Assembly: GCA_028023455.1 (NCBI GenBank)
Contig: JAQFVV010006275.1
Span: 1,371,279-1,435,278 of the forward strand
Direction of reading: 5' to 3'
Origin: Epiperipatus broadwayi
Taxonomy: Eukaryota; Onychophora; Udeonychophora; Euonychophora; Peripatidae
Length of the DNA: 64,000 nt
The first letter of the stretch is position 1. Each line of letters begins with the position of its first letter. Of the stretch, positions 26,283-37,380 are shown in pieces. The notes beneath the pieces are model-generated. The model did no database searches. It was given only the letters and a program-made list of their open reading frames with translations, and was not told where the DNA came from. A program made the position numbers and the translations under genes.

Positions 26283-26630
26283 AATCAAAGTTCTATTATA
26301 TACAGATTGATATGTGTATGTGGCTTACAATACATTGGTGAATCTAAGTGTACATTTTAGAAAAGAATAAAAGAGCATATGCTTTTATATAATAGAATTC
26401 AAAAAGAAAAACAATCTGGAATTGATGTAAATAAACCTTCGTCATCTGTTATATTTGATCATAATAAATCTTATCAATATGGATTTAAATTTGATTATAA
26501 AAATATGAAAATTATTCAAATTGAACATTGTCATAATAAACATAAAATAAAAGAGGCTATGTTGATTTTAAGAAATCATCAAATGTTAATGAATCGCCAG
26601 TCATCAAATGTTAAGATAACAGAATTATGA
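26283..26630 (+). pseudogene. PLE GIY-YIG endonuclease fragment, right inverted copy
   Basis: The mirror of the left copy. The frame starts upstream of any ATG with YRLICVCGLQYIGESKCTF, preserving GLQYIGES, then a stop replaces the codon before KRIKEHM. From the next ATG (26379) 83 codons remain open, ending SNVKITEL. Differences from the left copy are scattered substitutions, so both arms have drifted since the event. The catalytic arginine (KRIKEH) and glutamate (IKEAM) regions are kept. Not functional because of the stop and the missing reverse transcriptase. Confidence 0.8.
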
Positions 26631-26897
26631 GAAATCTGAATTGAACTATGGGTATTGTTAAAGATTATCTTGTTTTGATTATTCAATGTTATATAGTTGA
26701 TAAAGACTACAAAATGTATAGTCAAAAGTACTTCTAAAAATAATATAATTTATGTAAATTGTACTGTATTTTGATATATATATATTGATTTGTATATTAC
26801 ATATATTATGAAATGAATACAGATATCAAACTTTATTTATTATATATATATATAAAAAAAAAAATAAAGACTTATAAATCCAATAAATAATATAATA

Positions 26898-26925
26898 TTT
26901 CAACCAGAGGACTGGTTTTCATCAG
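26898..26925 (-). ncRNA. Hammerhead-like core beside the PLE
   Basis: Minus strand: CTGATGA, an extra A, a 6-bp stem AACCAG/CTGGTT with loop TCCT, then GAAA and TATTATATT. CTGATGA plus a strong stem II plus GAAA is the conserved hammerhead core. PLEs of many animals carry hammerheads in their terminal repeats, in the sense of the element. It lies on the same strand as, and upstream of, the minus-strand PLE fragment. Helix III would be very short (ATA/TAT) and I cannot see a good helix I. Confidence 0.6.
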
Positions 26926-27159
26926 AAAGAAAAAAAATATATATATATATATAATCTTGTAATTGAATCTGAGGATTTTCAATGATACAAATGGCTGAAG
27001 AGTGAGAGATTGCAGAATATCAAAGCCTGTCCATTAAAGTTTGAAGATTTGCTATCTTAATAAAAACTGAGCAGTGATTATATATGTGTGTGTTGGAGAT
27101 GGTGATATGAACCAAGTGATGAGTGCTGTTTCAGCATGAAATACAGATATTGGAGATCA

Positions 27160-27262
27160 TTTATCTTATCCACATATATGTGATGCATATGTATCATTTG
27201 TATAAGATGGATTGGTTAGTTGTGTGGTGTTAAAAGTCTGAGTTCAAGTCTCTTATATATAT
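27160..27262 (+). repeat. Family C fragment (centre and right arm)
   Basis: Resembles 13598-13695: a central TTGTATAAGATGGATTGG, then AAAAGTCTGAGTTCAAGTCT and CTTATATA. The left arm is missing. Confidence 0.55.
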
Positions 27263-27562
27263 ATAAATATAATTATGTCTATGGTAGCAAGCCAAACATT
27301 AGCAAACAGAAACAAGTAAAATAACATTATATTGTCATTAGATTAATAATTATAAATACATAAGATTTTACAGTTGCCAAATATTAATATAAACAAATTC
27401 ATGATTAGGTTTAGAGTGACTCTTATAGATTTTGATTCTATAGCTTTAAAAAACATCACAAAAAAAAGAAATTATTGAAAAAAAAATTATACCAATCAGA
27501 TTAAACATAAGACAATATTTATATCAACCAAATGTTAAAATCATATATATAAGATTTTAATG

Positions 27563-28058
27563 ATAGTAGCAAACTATCCATGCAGTAGTCCCACCCAGTG
27601 TAAACCACATTAATCAATAAATACAGAAAGTTTGTGCATAAAATCCCTATCTAGTGCCTACTCATACAATATCCCCAGATTAATTTCTAGCTTGTGGCCT
27701 TCATCATTGAGGAACCTTGGATCTGACAGCACTGTGCATAGATGTTTGAATCTGATACAACCCTCTAGCATCCACCTTTCATCTATTTAATAAAATTAAA
27801 GCACAAAAATGTTTTCAATCTAAGCTAACTGGCTTGTATAGTCATACAAATATTAACCCAGTTCAGTATCTATAAATTTTGATGTCCCTTCCTTATTAAT
27901 AAACAATCCCCGATATCCTATTGGCAGGATTGGTACTGAATCACTAAACATCACATGATCACCATTTTTTGTACTAACATAAACTCTCCATACAGTTTGG
28001 CTTGCACTGGGTGTCATTACTGTGGAATGATGATCATGTGATGTTTAGTGGCTTAATG
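27563..28058 (-). mobile_element. Repeat family A, long copy
   Basis: Contains the family's ordered blocks: GTAGCAAACTATCCATGCA, CCCACCCAGTGTAAACCAC, CTCATACAATATCCCCAGAT, GATCTGACAGCACTG, TTTTCAATCTAAGCTAA and GGCAGGATTGGTA. Then come inverted TCACTAAACATCACATGATC (27941-27960) and GATCATGTGATGTTTAGTGG (28032-28051) around a short centre. A hammerhead-like core lies on the minus strand at 27673-27712. No coding capacity. Confidence 0.7.
27673..27712 (-). ncRNA. Hammerhead-like core, family A, one core base changed
   Basis: Minus strand: CCTCA, ATGATGA (the conserved C is A), AGGCCACAAGCTA stem-loop, GAAA, TTAATC, TGGGG. Helix I (CCTCA/TGGGG) pairs with one G-T wobble. The core change should inactivate it. 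Confidence 0.5.
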
Positions 28059-29696
28059 TTAAAGTTAATGGTAACAGTTTCTGTAACAAAAGTTTCATGA
28101 TGTAATTCAAAATGAGAGAAGTTAATATTCTATTAAGAAAATGACAAATCATCACTGCTGATGATCAAGTTTTACACTCTTCATATTACTGAATGGCTAG
28201 TCATTTCAACCTGCTTTTTTTTTGGTAACAGTTTTCAAAACAAAAGCATTTCTTTATATTCAATTCTGAATGAAAGAATGATGTCCATAAGTGGAGACTG
28301 AAATGCTCAGAATCTAATAAGTTATTTGATTGTGAGAACCAGTATATTGAAGCTTTGAACTTCCAGCACAAAGTTCAGAAACCATTCATAAGGCATAGAA
28401 TTTAAACTATATTAGTTAGAATTAGGAACAGACAATTCAAAGCACATCATGAAACTCAAATGTGGAAACAAACTAAGTATTAAAAAATAAAGCATATTTA
28501 GTAAATTTATTTAGTATTATCACAACATACAATCAACTGAAAAATTAATAAGAATTAACTTTAGTTTTTAATACATAATTTAGTAAAAGTAATTGATCAA
28601 TATATGAAAAATTAAATATATATATATATTTAAGTAATTCTATAATAATCTTAAGAAACGGGAAACAAAATAAAAAGTCATATCATTTAATCAATCAGAC
28701 ATAGATTTGTGATGTTTTAATCTTGGATGATAGAAAGTAAAAGATTTAAGATAATGCAATCTTTTCTTCTTCTTTCACACTCAGTGAACTCATTGACTAC
28801 TTTTTGCATATACAACTTTGTTTTTTAACTTTGTAGTATCAAATTAATAAGTTTTCCTTTTTTAAAAAAATGAAATGTCACGTGTTAAGTTTGATCTTAA
28901 ATAAATGTATGGCGTAATAAATTCAAATGCAACTATTCAAACATGAAACTTGTTATAAAGAACATAATCTATATCTAATTATTTGTGTGTATTTTGTACA
29001 TTATATACTTATCTTATACAGACCCATAGCGATAGGGTAAATGATAAGGAGTAGAGGGAGATGGACATTGCCACTGTATTGGTGTAATTCATTTCAATCA
29101 TTTTGAATTTTATTTAAAATTTATCACTATTGTAAAAGTGACACACTTATTAAAAACTAATCATTTACTGTTTGGCTAGTAAAAGAGAAGATATTAAATA
29201 CAAGACTTGCTTAGATCACTTTAAAAAAAGCCCTCAATATGGGACTTATTCTAAATAATACTGCCATGGCTAACACTACAAGTAATATAACCTCTAGTTT
29301 GCATAGAATAGCAAAGGTAGCTAAAAGTATATAAAAAGTCAAACATAAAAATAAAAAAATCATTTATTCTGTTTCTGTTAAAACAGACTTCAGAATATTA
29401 TTAAACAATTTTTTACATAATAAAACTTCATTATAATGTATATTTTTTAAAAATTAATCACTTTAAAATAATGAAGTATTATGCTATGTTTAATATCACA
29501 CTGACTGAGTTAATATCAGATAACAATAGCAGAATAAATTCTGCCTTGTATGCATTTACAATTACACTGTCACCATGAATAAAGCTAGCCTGAGATTAAA
29601 TATATGCATATTTAATAAACTGCTTATTTTTAATGAATACAGAATTACGAGGTGTAATTATTGTACTAATTTTGTTCTTTTCTGAGCCAAAATAAT
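28059..29696. other. AT-rich DNA, no gene seen
   Basis: No frame with a recognisable domain and no clear repeat boundary. Confidence 0.55.
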
Positions 29697-30151
29697 ATCT
29701 GGTAAAATAAAAATACACAAAGGAAAGGTAGTTTTTAAAAAATAATATTTAGCCTTATTATTGCCTAGCATGCATTCAATATATTTTTACTACATCATAT
29801 TCATGGCATATAATGGTGTGATTAAATTGTTCTTTATATCAATGTTGATATAAAGAATCATTTAATTACACCATCATATGTCATAAATATGATATAGTAA
29901 AAATATATTGAATGAAAATACACACAGGTAGTTTTTTTAATAATATTTAGCTCTATTACTGCTTAGTATGATTTCAATATATTTTTACTACATCATATTC
30001 ATGGCATATAGTGGTGTGATTAAATCATTCTTTATATCATATGTCATGAATATAATACAGTAAAAATATATTAAAATCATGCTAGGCAGTAATAAAGCTA
30101 AATATTATTTAAAAAATTACGTTTCCTGTATGTATTTTCATTTTACCAGAT
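29697..30151. mobile_element. Dimer of palindromic MITEs, about 455 bp
   Basis: Ends are inverted: ATCTGGTAAAATAAAAATAC at the left and GTATTTTCATTTTACCAGAT at the right. Inside are two head-to-tail palindromes. Each has TTTAGC...TATT-CTGCCTAGCATG-like, TCAATATATTTTTACTACAT and CATATTCATGGCATAT blocks followed by their inversion. The first unit lacks its own right terminus and joins the second at about 29913. Non-coding. Confidence 0.75.
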
Positions 30152-30788
30152 ATAAGATGTAATTATATATAAAATTTCTGAATGACTGCATTAATTTTTA
30201 ATTTTGTATGATGTGGCAATGATTATTCATTATTTTGTCTTTCATTTGTGAAAGAAAATCCAACCAATCCACAGTGCAATATTGATAGTGAGTGATATTT
30301 TCACTAGCAATGGGTTATGGATATAAGTAATGCACCACTCCTGAAGTAATCGTTAATATTTCAAATGCAGTTGCTGTCTTTTTTGAAATGTCTGTTAGAT
30401 AAATTTCTATAAATGTTTTTTTTTTAAAATAATATTATTAAATTTATTTATTGGTGAATATATTTTTGTGTTTTTGGTTCAAAGATTAAATTAATGAAAC
30501 CACTGAAATAATTGGTTAAGAATCAAAATATTCATTAATTATTAACAATATTTAGATACAGTTATTAGATTTGAGCTTTTTAACTAATTTTAACATTCAA
30601 TATGTTTGCTAGAAAAAAAAACTTTCAGATGCAGAATATCACAAATGAAAATCAAAAAAAGAATGTGATATTCAGATAACAAGTGGAGTTTTGCATAAAA
30701 ATCTAAAAACTGAAATGGCTAATGTCATACAAGAGAAAATAAACAAAAGGACTGAGACTAAAAATTCTGAGATCATCACGGTTAAGTA

Positions 30789-31078
30789 CAGGCAGTTCTT
30801 AACTTTCATACATTTTACTTTCGTATAATTCGCTATTTCGTATGAAGGGCAATAGAAAAATACAACAATGTGATGTGGAAATTTTTATCAAGAAAAGAAA
30901 AAAAAATACAATTCAACTATCTCTTGATAAATTTACAAAGAAAACACCAGATATTAATCAATAATGTGTTATTGTTATATATACTAATATATCTAATTAA
31001 AAAATATTTTAAAAACACTTTTTCATGTTTTTTTTTTACATTGTTGGAACCAATTACATGCAAAATAAGGACCACCTG
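30789..31078. mobile_element. Tigger/pogo-like MITE with TA target duplication
   Basis: The left end CAGGCAGTTCTTAACTTTCA and right end (inverted) CAGGTGGTCCTTATTTTGCA form diverged terminal repeats beginning CAGG. Both are bordered by TA (30787-30788 and 31079-31080). CAGG ends plus TA duplication are typical of Tigger/pogo relatives. At 290 bp it has no transposase. Frames running through it (for example 30870-31160) are not real genes. Confidence 0.7.
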
Positions 31079-31089
31079 TACTTTTAATT

Positions 31090-33346
31090 GTGACCCCAGT
31101 ATTATCAATATTAGTAATAATAAAATGGAAAAGAAACTTGATTTAACATCTTTCTCTTAAAAAAAATGAAGTAATGAACTTCAAATAATCATTAATCCAG
31201 AAAGAAGGAATTTCTCTTTAAATGATAACAAAAAAATAGGAAATAAAAAAAAGTTTGCCAATGAAACCAAAAAAGTATTTTGTTTTTCTGCACAGCTCTA
31301 ATAACCAGAAATTTTCATTTAATCATTACTCTATGAAATTAAACAATAGAAAATATACTAATCTTTCATGATTAGGGCAGTCTAAAAAAAAGGATTTTGT
31401 AATTTATTACTGTTGTAAATTGTTTTCTAATAATTAAAATTTCATTCATTGCTGATTGATATAACAAGGAGTGTGAAAAACCTAAAAACCACTTGGAATT
31501 TCATAAGTGGATTGAGGTGTTGTCTAGGCTTAAATTAAAACAGACAAATTAGTTCAATGCAACAAAATTTGTGTAAGTGCTAAGGCTTGACATTGGAGGA
31601 GCATAATAGGAAGCCTAATGGGCATTGTTCAATTTTAGCTTAACAATTCTTGCCTATTTGGAAATTATAAGTTCATAATAATGACAATTTTTGAAAGCTT
31701 TTTGAATTAATTGTCAAATTTGATAATACTCAATTGAACATTCCCTGAAAGTATCTTATTGATCAACTATCATTATCTTGCAAAAAACATTCAAAATAAT
31801 TTTGTCTCCTCTCTGTGGTTATAAACAGAAAGTAATTTGTATGGTACAGAATGCTAAATGTTACAACACCATTTCATATTGTATTTCTGAAGTAAGTCAT
31901 TGAAAAATTAACAATAATTGTAAAATGTATTAGTATAGATCCATGTAATATCAATATCCATGAGTACTTTATTGGTTTCATTCCCGTAAAAGCCACTATG
32001 AGATCAATTTAACTGAATTTATTGCTTAAAAATGACCAGATATTAATATTTGTATCACAAAAAAAATAGTCAAGATTATGACCCTGGATCAAACATGAAG
32101 GGAAAACATTTGAGAGTTCAATAATACATGAGGAATGCTTCAAGAGCTTTTTTTTACATCTTGTACTTTTCATTTTCTGAGGAAAGTTCAGAAATTGTAT
32201 ATTTTTCCGATCATCAATATTATGTTGAGAGCAATTTTTAAAATCATATTATAATTATAATTTTCAAGACACTTAATATCACTCACTGCAAATTTAAAAT
32301 AAAATCCTTTAAAATATTATATTGATAAGGTTTGTAATATTTTGATAGAAATTGCTGATGAAAAACAATGGACAAAGGGCAATCATGTGATGTTAAGTGA
32401 TTTAATACCAATCCTGCCAATGAGATGATGGTGAGTGTGATTATTAAAGAACCAAAGGCACTAAAATGTATAGATATTGAACTGGATTCAGATCTACATG
32501 ACTATATAAGCAAATGAGCTAGGATTGAAAACATTAGTGTGTTTTCATTTTGAGGGCCTTATGTTCAAACATTTTCAATTTTTATGCTGCCTTGAGTTTT
32601 AAAAAATTATATTTTAAATGAAAGCAATGATATTATTGTAAAGACATAAAAATGAAATTGCCTACTGATTTTGAAAATGTTCTCCAAAACCTTGGTAATA
32701 TCAGAAATGATTATTTCAAAATTTTCTTGTAAATGCTGAAAAAATTGAAACTGATCCACATTTGAAATCAATATTTGCAAGTATTAGAATACATTAGCAA
32801 ATTATGAAACAAAAGAAGAAACTATTTCTGATCCAGAAACTAAATTTACAATTGAATTTTTCTTTTTTATTATTGATATAACAATAAATTTTATCCATTA
32901 AAGATTTAAGCAAATAGAATACTACAGTTCATGTTTTTTGTTTTATATAATATCCCTGTATTGAAATCTGAGACAGTAAATGAGCTTTTGAATTAATATA
33001 AAAAACAATAAGGTATTCTAATGTATCAATAAATTAGAAGCAGTGATGCTATTAGTATCAGAAAATATACTACCAATTGAAGTGCTAAGTTATATAGTTG
33101 TAAATATCTTGGACTTAATGTTGCACTAACCTTTAGAATATTACTGCCATTACTGGTAATAGTTGTGACAAGAATAATCTTTTAAAACTAAACCTTATTA
33201 AAACTTATTTACATTCTATGATATCTAAAATTCATTTGAAAAGTCTTACCACAATTTCATATGAACATGAAATCAGTCAAAAATTACACTATGTTAGTCA
33301 TATTTATGATTTTGTTAATATCACAGCAAGAAAGGTTTTATTTTAA
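31090..33346 (+). pseudogene. hAT-superfamily transposase pseudogene (DUF4371/ZMYM-like type)
   Basis: No frame is long, but ordered matches to this hAT subfamily appear in shifting frames. An N-terminal DPSIIN at 31093 and KKVFCFSAQL near 31270 recall the TTF-type zinc-finger region. HLEFHKWIEVLSRLK follows near 31490, WRSIIGSLMGIVQF near 31605 and YHYLAKNIQN near 31770. Next come IHEYFIGFIPVKA (about 31955) and QDYDPGSNMKGKH (about 32070), the block containing a catalytic-region Asp. NYETKEETISDPETKF lies near 32800. The C-terminal dimerisation region is intact in frame from 33188: LNLIKTYLHSMISK, then TTISYEHEISQKLHY, ending ARKVLF and a stop at 33344-33346. Family A sequence splits it at 32378-32571. 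The full order spans the expected length for these transposases. Dead, with many stops and frameshifts. Confidence 0.8.
32378..32571 (+). repeat. Family A segment inserted in the hAT pseudogene
   Basis: Begins CAATCATGTGATGTTAAGTG, then ACCAATCCTGCCAATGAGAT, TATTGAACTGGATTCAG, CATGACTATATAAGC and GGATTGAAAACATTAGTGTG. These are the reverse complement of blocks in the 27.6-28.1 kb copy and match 62225-62300. It interrupts the hAT reading order, so it inserted later. Confidence 0.75.
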
Positions 33347-34957
33347 ACTGTAGGTTTGCATTTTAACAGTGAAAATATAAATTATTTTAAGACATGTCAT
33401 GTTCTAAAAACTTTATTTTCTATATTTGTGATTAAGCAGATCTTCTTTTTTCATAATTATTTTCTTTCTTCTTTTTTTTTTTTTTTGTCTCTTTTCTTCT
33501 GTAAAAAATGCTTTATTATTTTACAATGACATAAACTTTCATTAGCTAATGTTACTATTTAGCCAGACATGTTGAATATCATAGTTAAGAGATTTTTTTT
33601 AGATTAGAAAGGATGGCAAAATATGCTACTGCATGGGGAAGCAAAATTCTTAGGTATGACCCAGTAAAGCATCTACTTTTTTTTTGTTTTCACTCAATGT
33701 AATTAATTTATATCTTATCTCCATACATTTTTCTCCAATTATGTTCACATTTTTAAAATGAACTAAACAATATATTTTGGGAATGGATAAGAATGCAAGT
33801 GTGAAACTATATACTTGCTGTGTTAACCACATTAGCACACACTTCCTATTTTTTAAAAAAAGCTTTTCTTTATGTATAATGATATAAACTCAGATGGTTA
33901 AATCTCTTTCTGCATAAATCTACTAATCTCAAATTACCATATGTCTAAGAAGGTTTTAATCCAATTATATACTTAGGTATACACACACATCTTGTGTAAA
34001 AGTCAGAAAGCAGCAGAAAATTAAGGAACATTATTTAGTGTCAAGGAGCAATTGTTGATTAAATCATAATACACTGTGCATACTTCTTATTGCTTAACAT
34101 TCTTTGACTCACAAAACCTGCTTTCCAAGAGATATTTGACAGTTGGCAAACAAATAAAATAAAATATTTAATGTTGTGTCAATATTTTTATCAGCAATTT
34201 ATCCTTCTATAAGAGCAACTATTTTTTATTTTCATTTCCATATATCAGTTTTCCAGTTAGTCAAGTTTTTATTATATGTTTGAAAGATTATAAATTTCTG
34301 TTACTATATATAAAAATATGGAGACTGTTTGAAAGAATTGTTATTTATTACACAAATCAACCCAGCTATTATATAAAAGAAACAAACTAATAAATGTTAG
34401 TTCTCAAAAAGATCTTCAAAAATAATTACTAGTCATAAATAGAAATATTAAGCACAACTGTTCGATTCTAAATACCAATCAGATAAATAAAAATTTAAAT
34501 CTTTATGAAAAATTATCTATTTTGCGAGACAAGTGTGATTTAGATATTTTTCCTATTAGATGATTGATTGATTGAGATCTTTAAGTTTCTTATGCTTTCA
34601 GATGTCTAGACAAAAATGCATTATATAGCATGTGAATGAGTGTGTGCTTATACATCAATCTTTTTAAAAATGCCAATCATGTATTTTTTTTTTTACTTTT
34701 TTTAAATATCTTTTATTTGCTATTTGTGACCCCTTCTCTTTATAATTTTATTTATTTTGACTACACCAACAATATCAGACTCTAAATATCAATTGATTAT
34801 AAGTTTTGTTTTTTATTTTCAACGTTTTTTTTAAGAAAACTTATTTCCCCCATAAGTTACATTTCTATTTTAATAGTTTAAAGATGGTGAGGATCGTTAA
34901 AATTTGTGATTTAGAAAATCCAATTGAGATTGCTAAATGGATGGAAAACCACCATCA
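33347..34957. other. AT-rich DNA, no gene seen
   Basis: May include the hAT element's 3' untranslated part; I found no convincing terminal repeat. A 62-codon minus frame (33650-33838) has no recognisable motif. Confidence 0.5.
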
Positions 34958-35078
34958 ACAATTTCACATAGTCAAGCATTGGTGGTCGAGTGGTCAGCAC
35001 AGCAGCCTTACAAGCAGTTGCCCCGGGTTTGCGGGTTCGCTTCTGACGCATGAAAAAAAAAAAACAATTTCACACAGT
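34958..35078 (+). mobile_element. tRNA-derived SINE, copy 2, with target-site duplication
   Basis: The body at 34973-35063 starts CAAGCATTGGTGGTCGAGTG with a perfect A box (TGGTCGAGTGG). The anticodon-arm hairpin has loop CTTACAA. A B-box-like GGGTTCGCTTC follows, then a tail of 12 A. The start GCATTGGTGGT and the anticodon-arm region are tRNA-Gly-like. A 15-bp duplication flanks it: ACAATTTCACATAGT (34958-34972) and ACAATTTCACACAGT (35064-35078), one mismatch. Confidence 0.9.
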
Positions 35079-37090
35079 AACAATTGCTTGTACTACTTTG
35101 TTGCTTGGTGACTTTCACTTGTCTTCAAACATATAGTTAACACACGTGAAAAATAGCGTTATTTTAGGGGGGGGGGTGTTCTTTTCAAATTACCAATATA
35201 GGCCTTTAACATGCTTTTTAGGTCAATCTTATACATTTCATTCTTTTTTTACAAATTATTTAATTATTAATATTCATAAATATATATTTTTATAAAAAAT
35301 ATTTTTGCTGACTTTACTGTTTTTTATATTTCATCATTTGATGATATCTCTTGATTTTCTACTATTTCATTATTTCTTTATCTATGACAAGTTTTTTTTT
35401 TTTTCAATAATTCCATAGATTCTTTATTCGATTAATTTAGCATTGCTTTTTTTTAAAAAAAAAATTTAATTGCATATTTGTTTTGTATTAAAGCTATTTT
35501 ACTTTTTTATGGATTGAACAATGAACATATGAAATAACCTGTTACAAAGTAAGTTTATGACTCAAAGTATCTTTTGGCAAAGAAAAGTGTAATTAAACAG
35601 CAACAAAAATATTAATATCAACATTGCAACATTTGACCATCAAAGCTTACTTATTAACCAAAGCATTTTTCTTCTCTCTGTTTATTAATTACTAGTGTTT
35701 ACCAGATAATAGTGTAATTTAATCCCCATCTTCTGATTTTTGCTTTTACCAAGTTTGAACTTCAAAGCTCGAATCAGTGCAGTTAACAATCTAATCCACT
35801 TTTATTCGTCCTTTTTTTTTTTACTATAAGTTTTTAGTTAAAATTTATAAAACTCTAATTTATACAACTACATAAGCAGATTGGTTTAGATTTGAATAAA
35901 AAAAAGTTTTTTTAAATTTCAAGTTAAAAACTTGATAATAAAAAAAGACTTAAAGATCCAGATGTTTCCAGTTTTGAATCCCAAGTTTTCATTGATAAAG
36001 ATAAAAGCCAGAAATCAATCTGTGGATACAATTAAATTTCATTACCATTAGGTAACCACAAACTATTTCAAACTTACAATAGTTGGTACTTTAATAGTGG
36101 AAGAAAAAATTGCAAATATTATGAAACAAAAAAAAAAGTATAATCTGAAGCACATTTGAATGCAAAATGCAGATATTTATGCAAAATTATTACATGGAAT
36201 TCGATAAAAACACTAATAAAAAAAAAATCTTGCTAATGGTTTCTGCAAAACTTTAATAAAAAATGATTGTAGTAAGGTAATGACAACTATTATACCAAGT
36301 TACCATTATTAATTGCTAATAACATATATCTTTGTGACCAATTGTTTTTTTAAAAGGTAACAAATGAGCACTAAAGTTGTAAAGCACAATTCTACATTAA
36401 TGTTTAATTTTTTTTCTTGTTGTCATCTGACAGAAATCATAACATGAACTTTTGCTCACAGGAGATTTACTCTTATACTAAATCATTTATCCAAACCAAA
36501 TGTCATTACTTTAACAAACTCTATTATTTATGTATGTTGTCTTCCTGAAAGCAAATAGAGTAACTAAACACAAATACTATGATTAAGCAAAGCAATATTG
36601 CTTCATCATCATCATCAGTAATACTTTGCCAACATCTTAACACAATTTACACTAGAATTTCAATTTTATATCTGCATCTAAGAACTTACAGAATATATAT
36701 ATATATTCATTTGGTGTGATGTGGTCTACAGACATTTTGAAGGTCTACACTGAAATATGTTTAATATAAATGCAATACAAAATATAGGAATTGTTCATTA
36801 AATGAACAAGAGAAAATTATGTTATAAGAAATAGACCACAAACTTTTTGCTTAAAAATTAAATATTTAATTACAAATGATTTATATTGTAATTTCCGATT
36901 TTTTCTTCACTATATATAATTTTATATAAAAATGATTTATATATAATTTTATATAAAAAAGGATCTTAATCTAATGTAAGTATTGCTCTATCAAACATAA
37001 AAAAAAAAGTGAACTTTTCATGATATTTTGTACTACTTTATTGTATCTTATTTGTTTTTTTTTGTTTTCTTAGAGTATTACAAAGAAATC
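35079..37090. other. AT-rich DNA with simple repeats
   Basis: No gene seen. Contains ten G at 35167-35176, a CAT run near 36603-36615, and a 27-bp unit repeated almost twice at 36912-36960 (ATATATAATTTTATATAAAA). Confidence 0.55.
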
Positions 37091-37380
37091 ATGTCATGTG
37101 TCACATGACCTAATTTAACAAGCTTGTATTACAAATGTTAAATATAGAGCTCACAAATAAGCTCTTAACAAGCTTTACAGAATATGCCCAAACCGGTTTC
37201 TGCTATTGGATTTCTCAGTGAGGTGCTAGGATATTCAAGCATTATATTAAAAATACCAGGACAAGCCTAGCACTTTATCTAATGGATAACTATTAAGTAG
37301 AAAATATGAAATTTTCAGACATTTATATTTCTTCCAATCCAGCTATCTAACTTAAATTACTAGGTATAAAGTATATTAAA
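37091..37380 (-). repeat. Repeat family B copy
   Basis: Matches 14590-14880 and the left arm of 14937: ACCTAATTTAACAAGCTTGT, ATTACAAATGTTA, GCTCTTAACAAGCTTT, then the core on the minus strand, ATATTAAAAATACCAGG, CTATTAAGTAGAAAAT, TTTTCAGACATTTATAT, and AATCCAGCTATCTAACTTAA. Non-coding. Confidence 0.7.
37186..37223 (-). ncRNA. Hammerhead-like core, family B, with ACCGGT helix III
   Basis: Minus strand: CCTCA, CTGAGAA (core damaged: CTGATGA expected), ATCCAATAGCA, GAAA, CCGGT, T, TGGGC. Helix III bases A-CC-GG-T are self-complementary, as at 54054, and helix I (CTCA/TGGG) still pairs with one wobble. Confidence 0.5.

Larger units (their letters stand above)
25655..26799. repeat. 1.1-kb inverted repeat of a PLE 3' part
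   Basis: The left arm (25655-26184) and right arm (26268-26799) are close inverted copies with a spacer of about 83 bp. Both arms carry the same GIY-YIG coding fragment, the same region after the stop (CTATGGGTATTGTTA... in the right arm) and the same edge (ATACAAATCAATATATATA). Inner junctions read AAACTTTGAATTTTAG and TCAAAATTCAAAGTTT. Partial inverted copies are typical of Penelope-like insertions. Confidence 0.85.

Noticed and set aside
30870-31160. 96-codon plus-strand frame
   Set aside because: It runs through most of the Tigger-like MITE and into the hAT fossil. Only its last part (DPSIIN onward) has meaning, as hAT remnant.
34806-35111. 101-codon frame
   Set aside because: Its second half is translated SINE and A-tail, and the first half has no domain.
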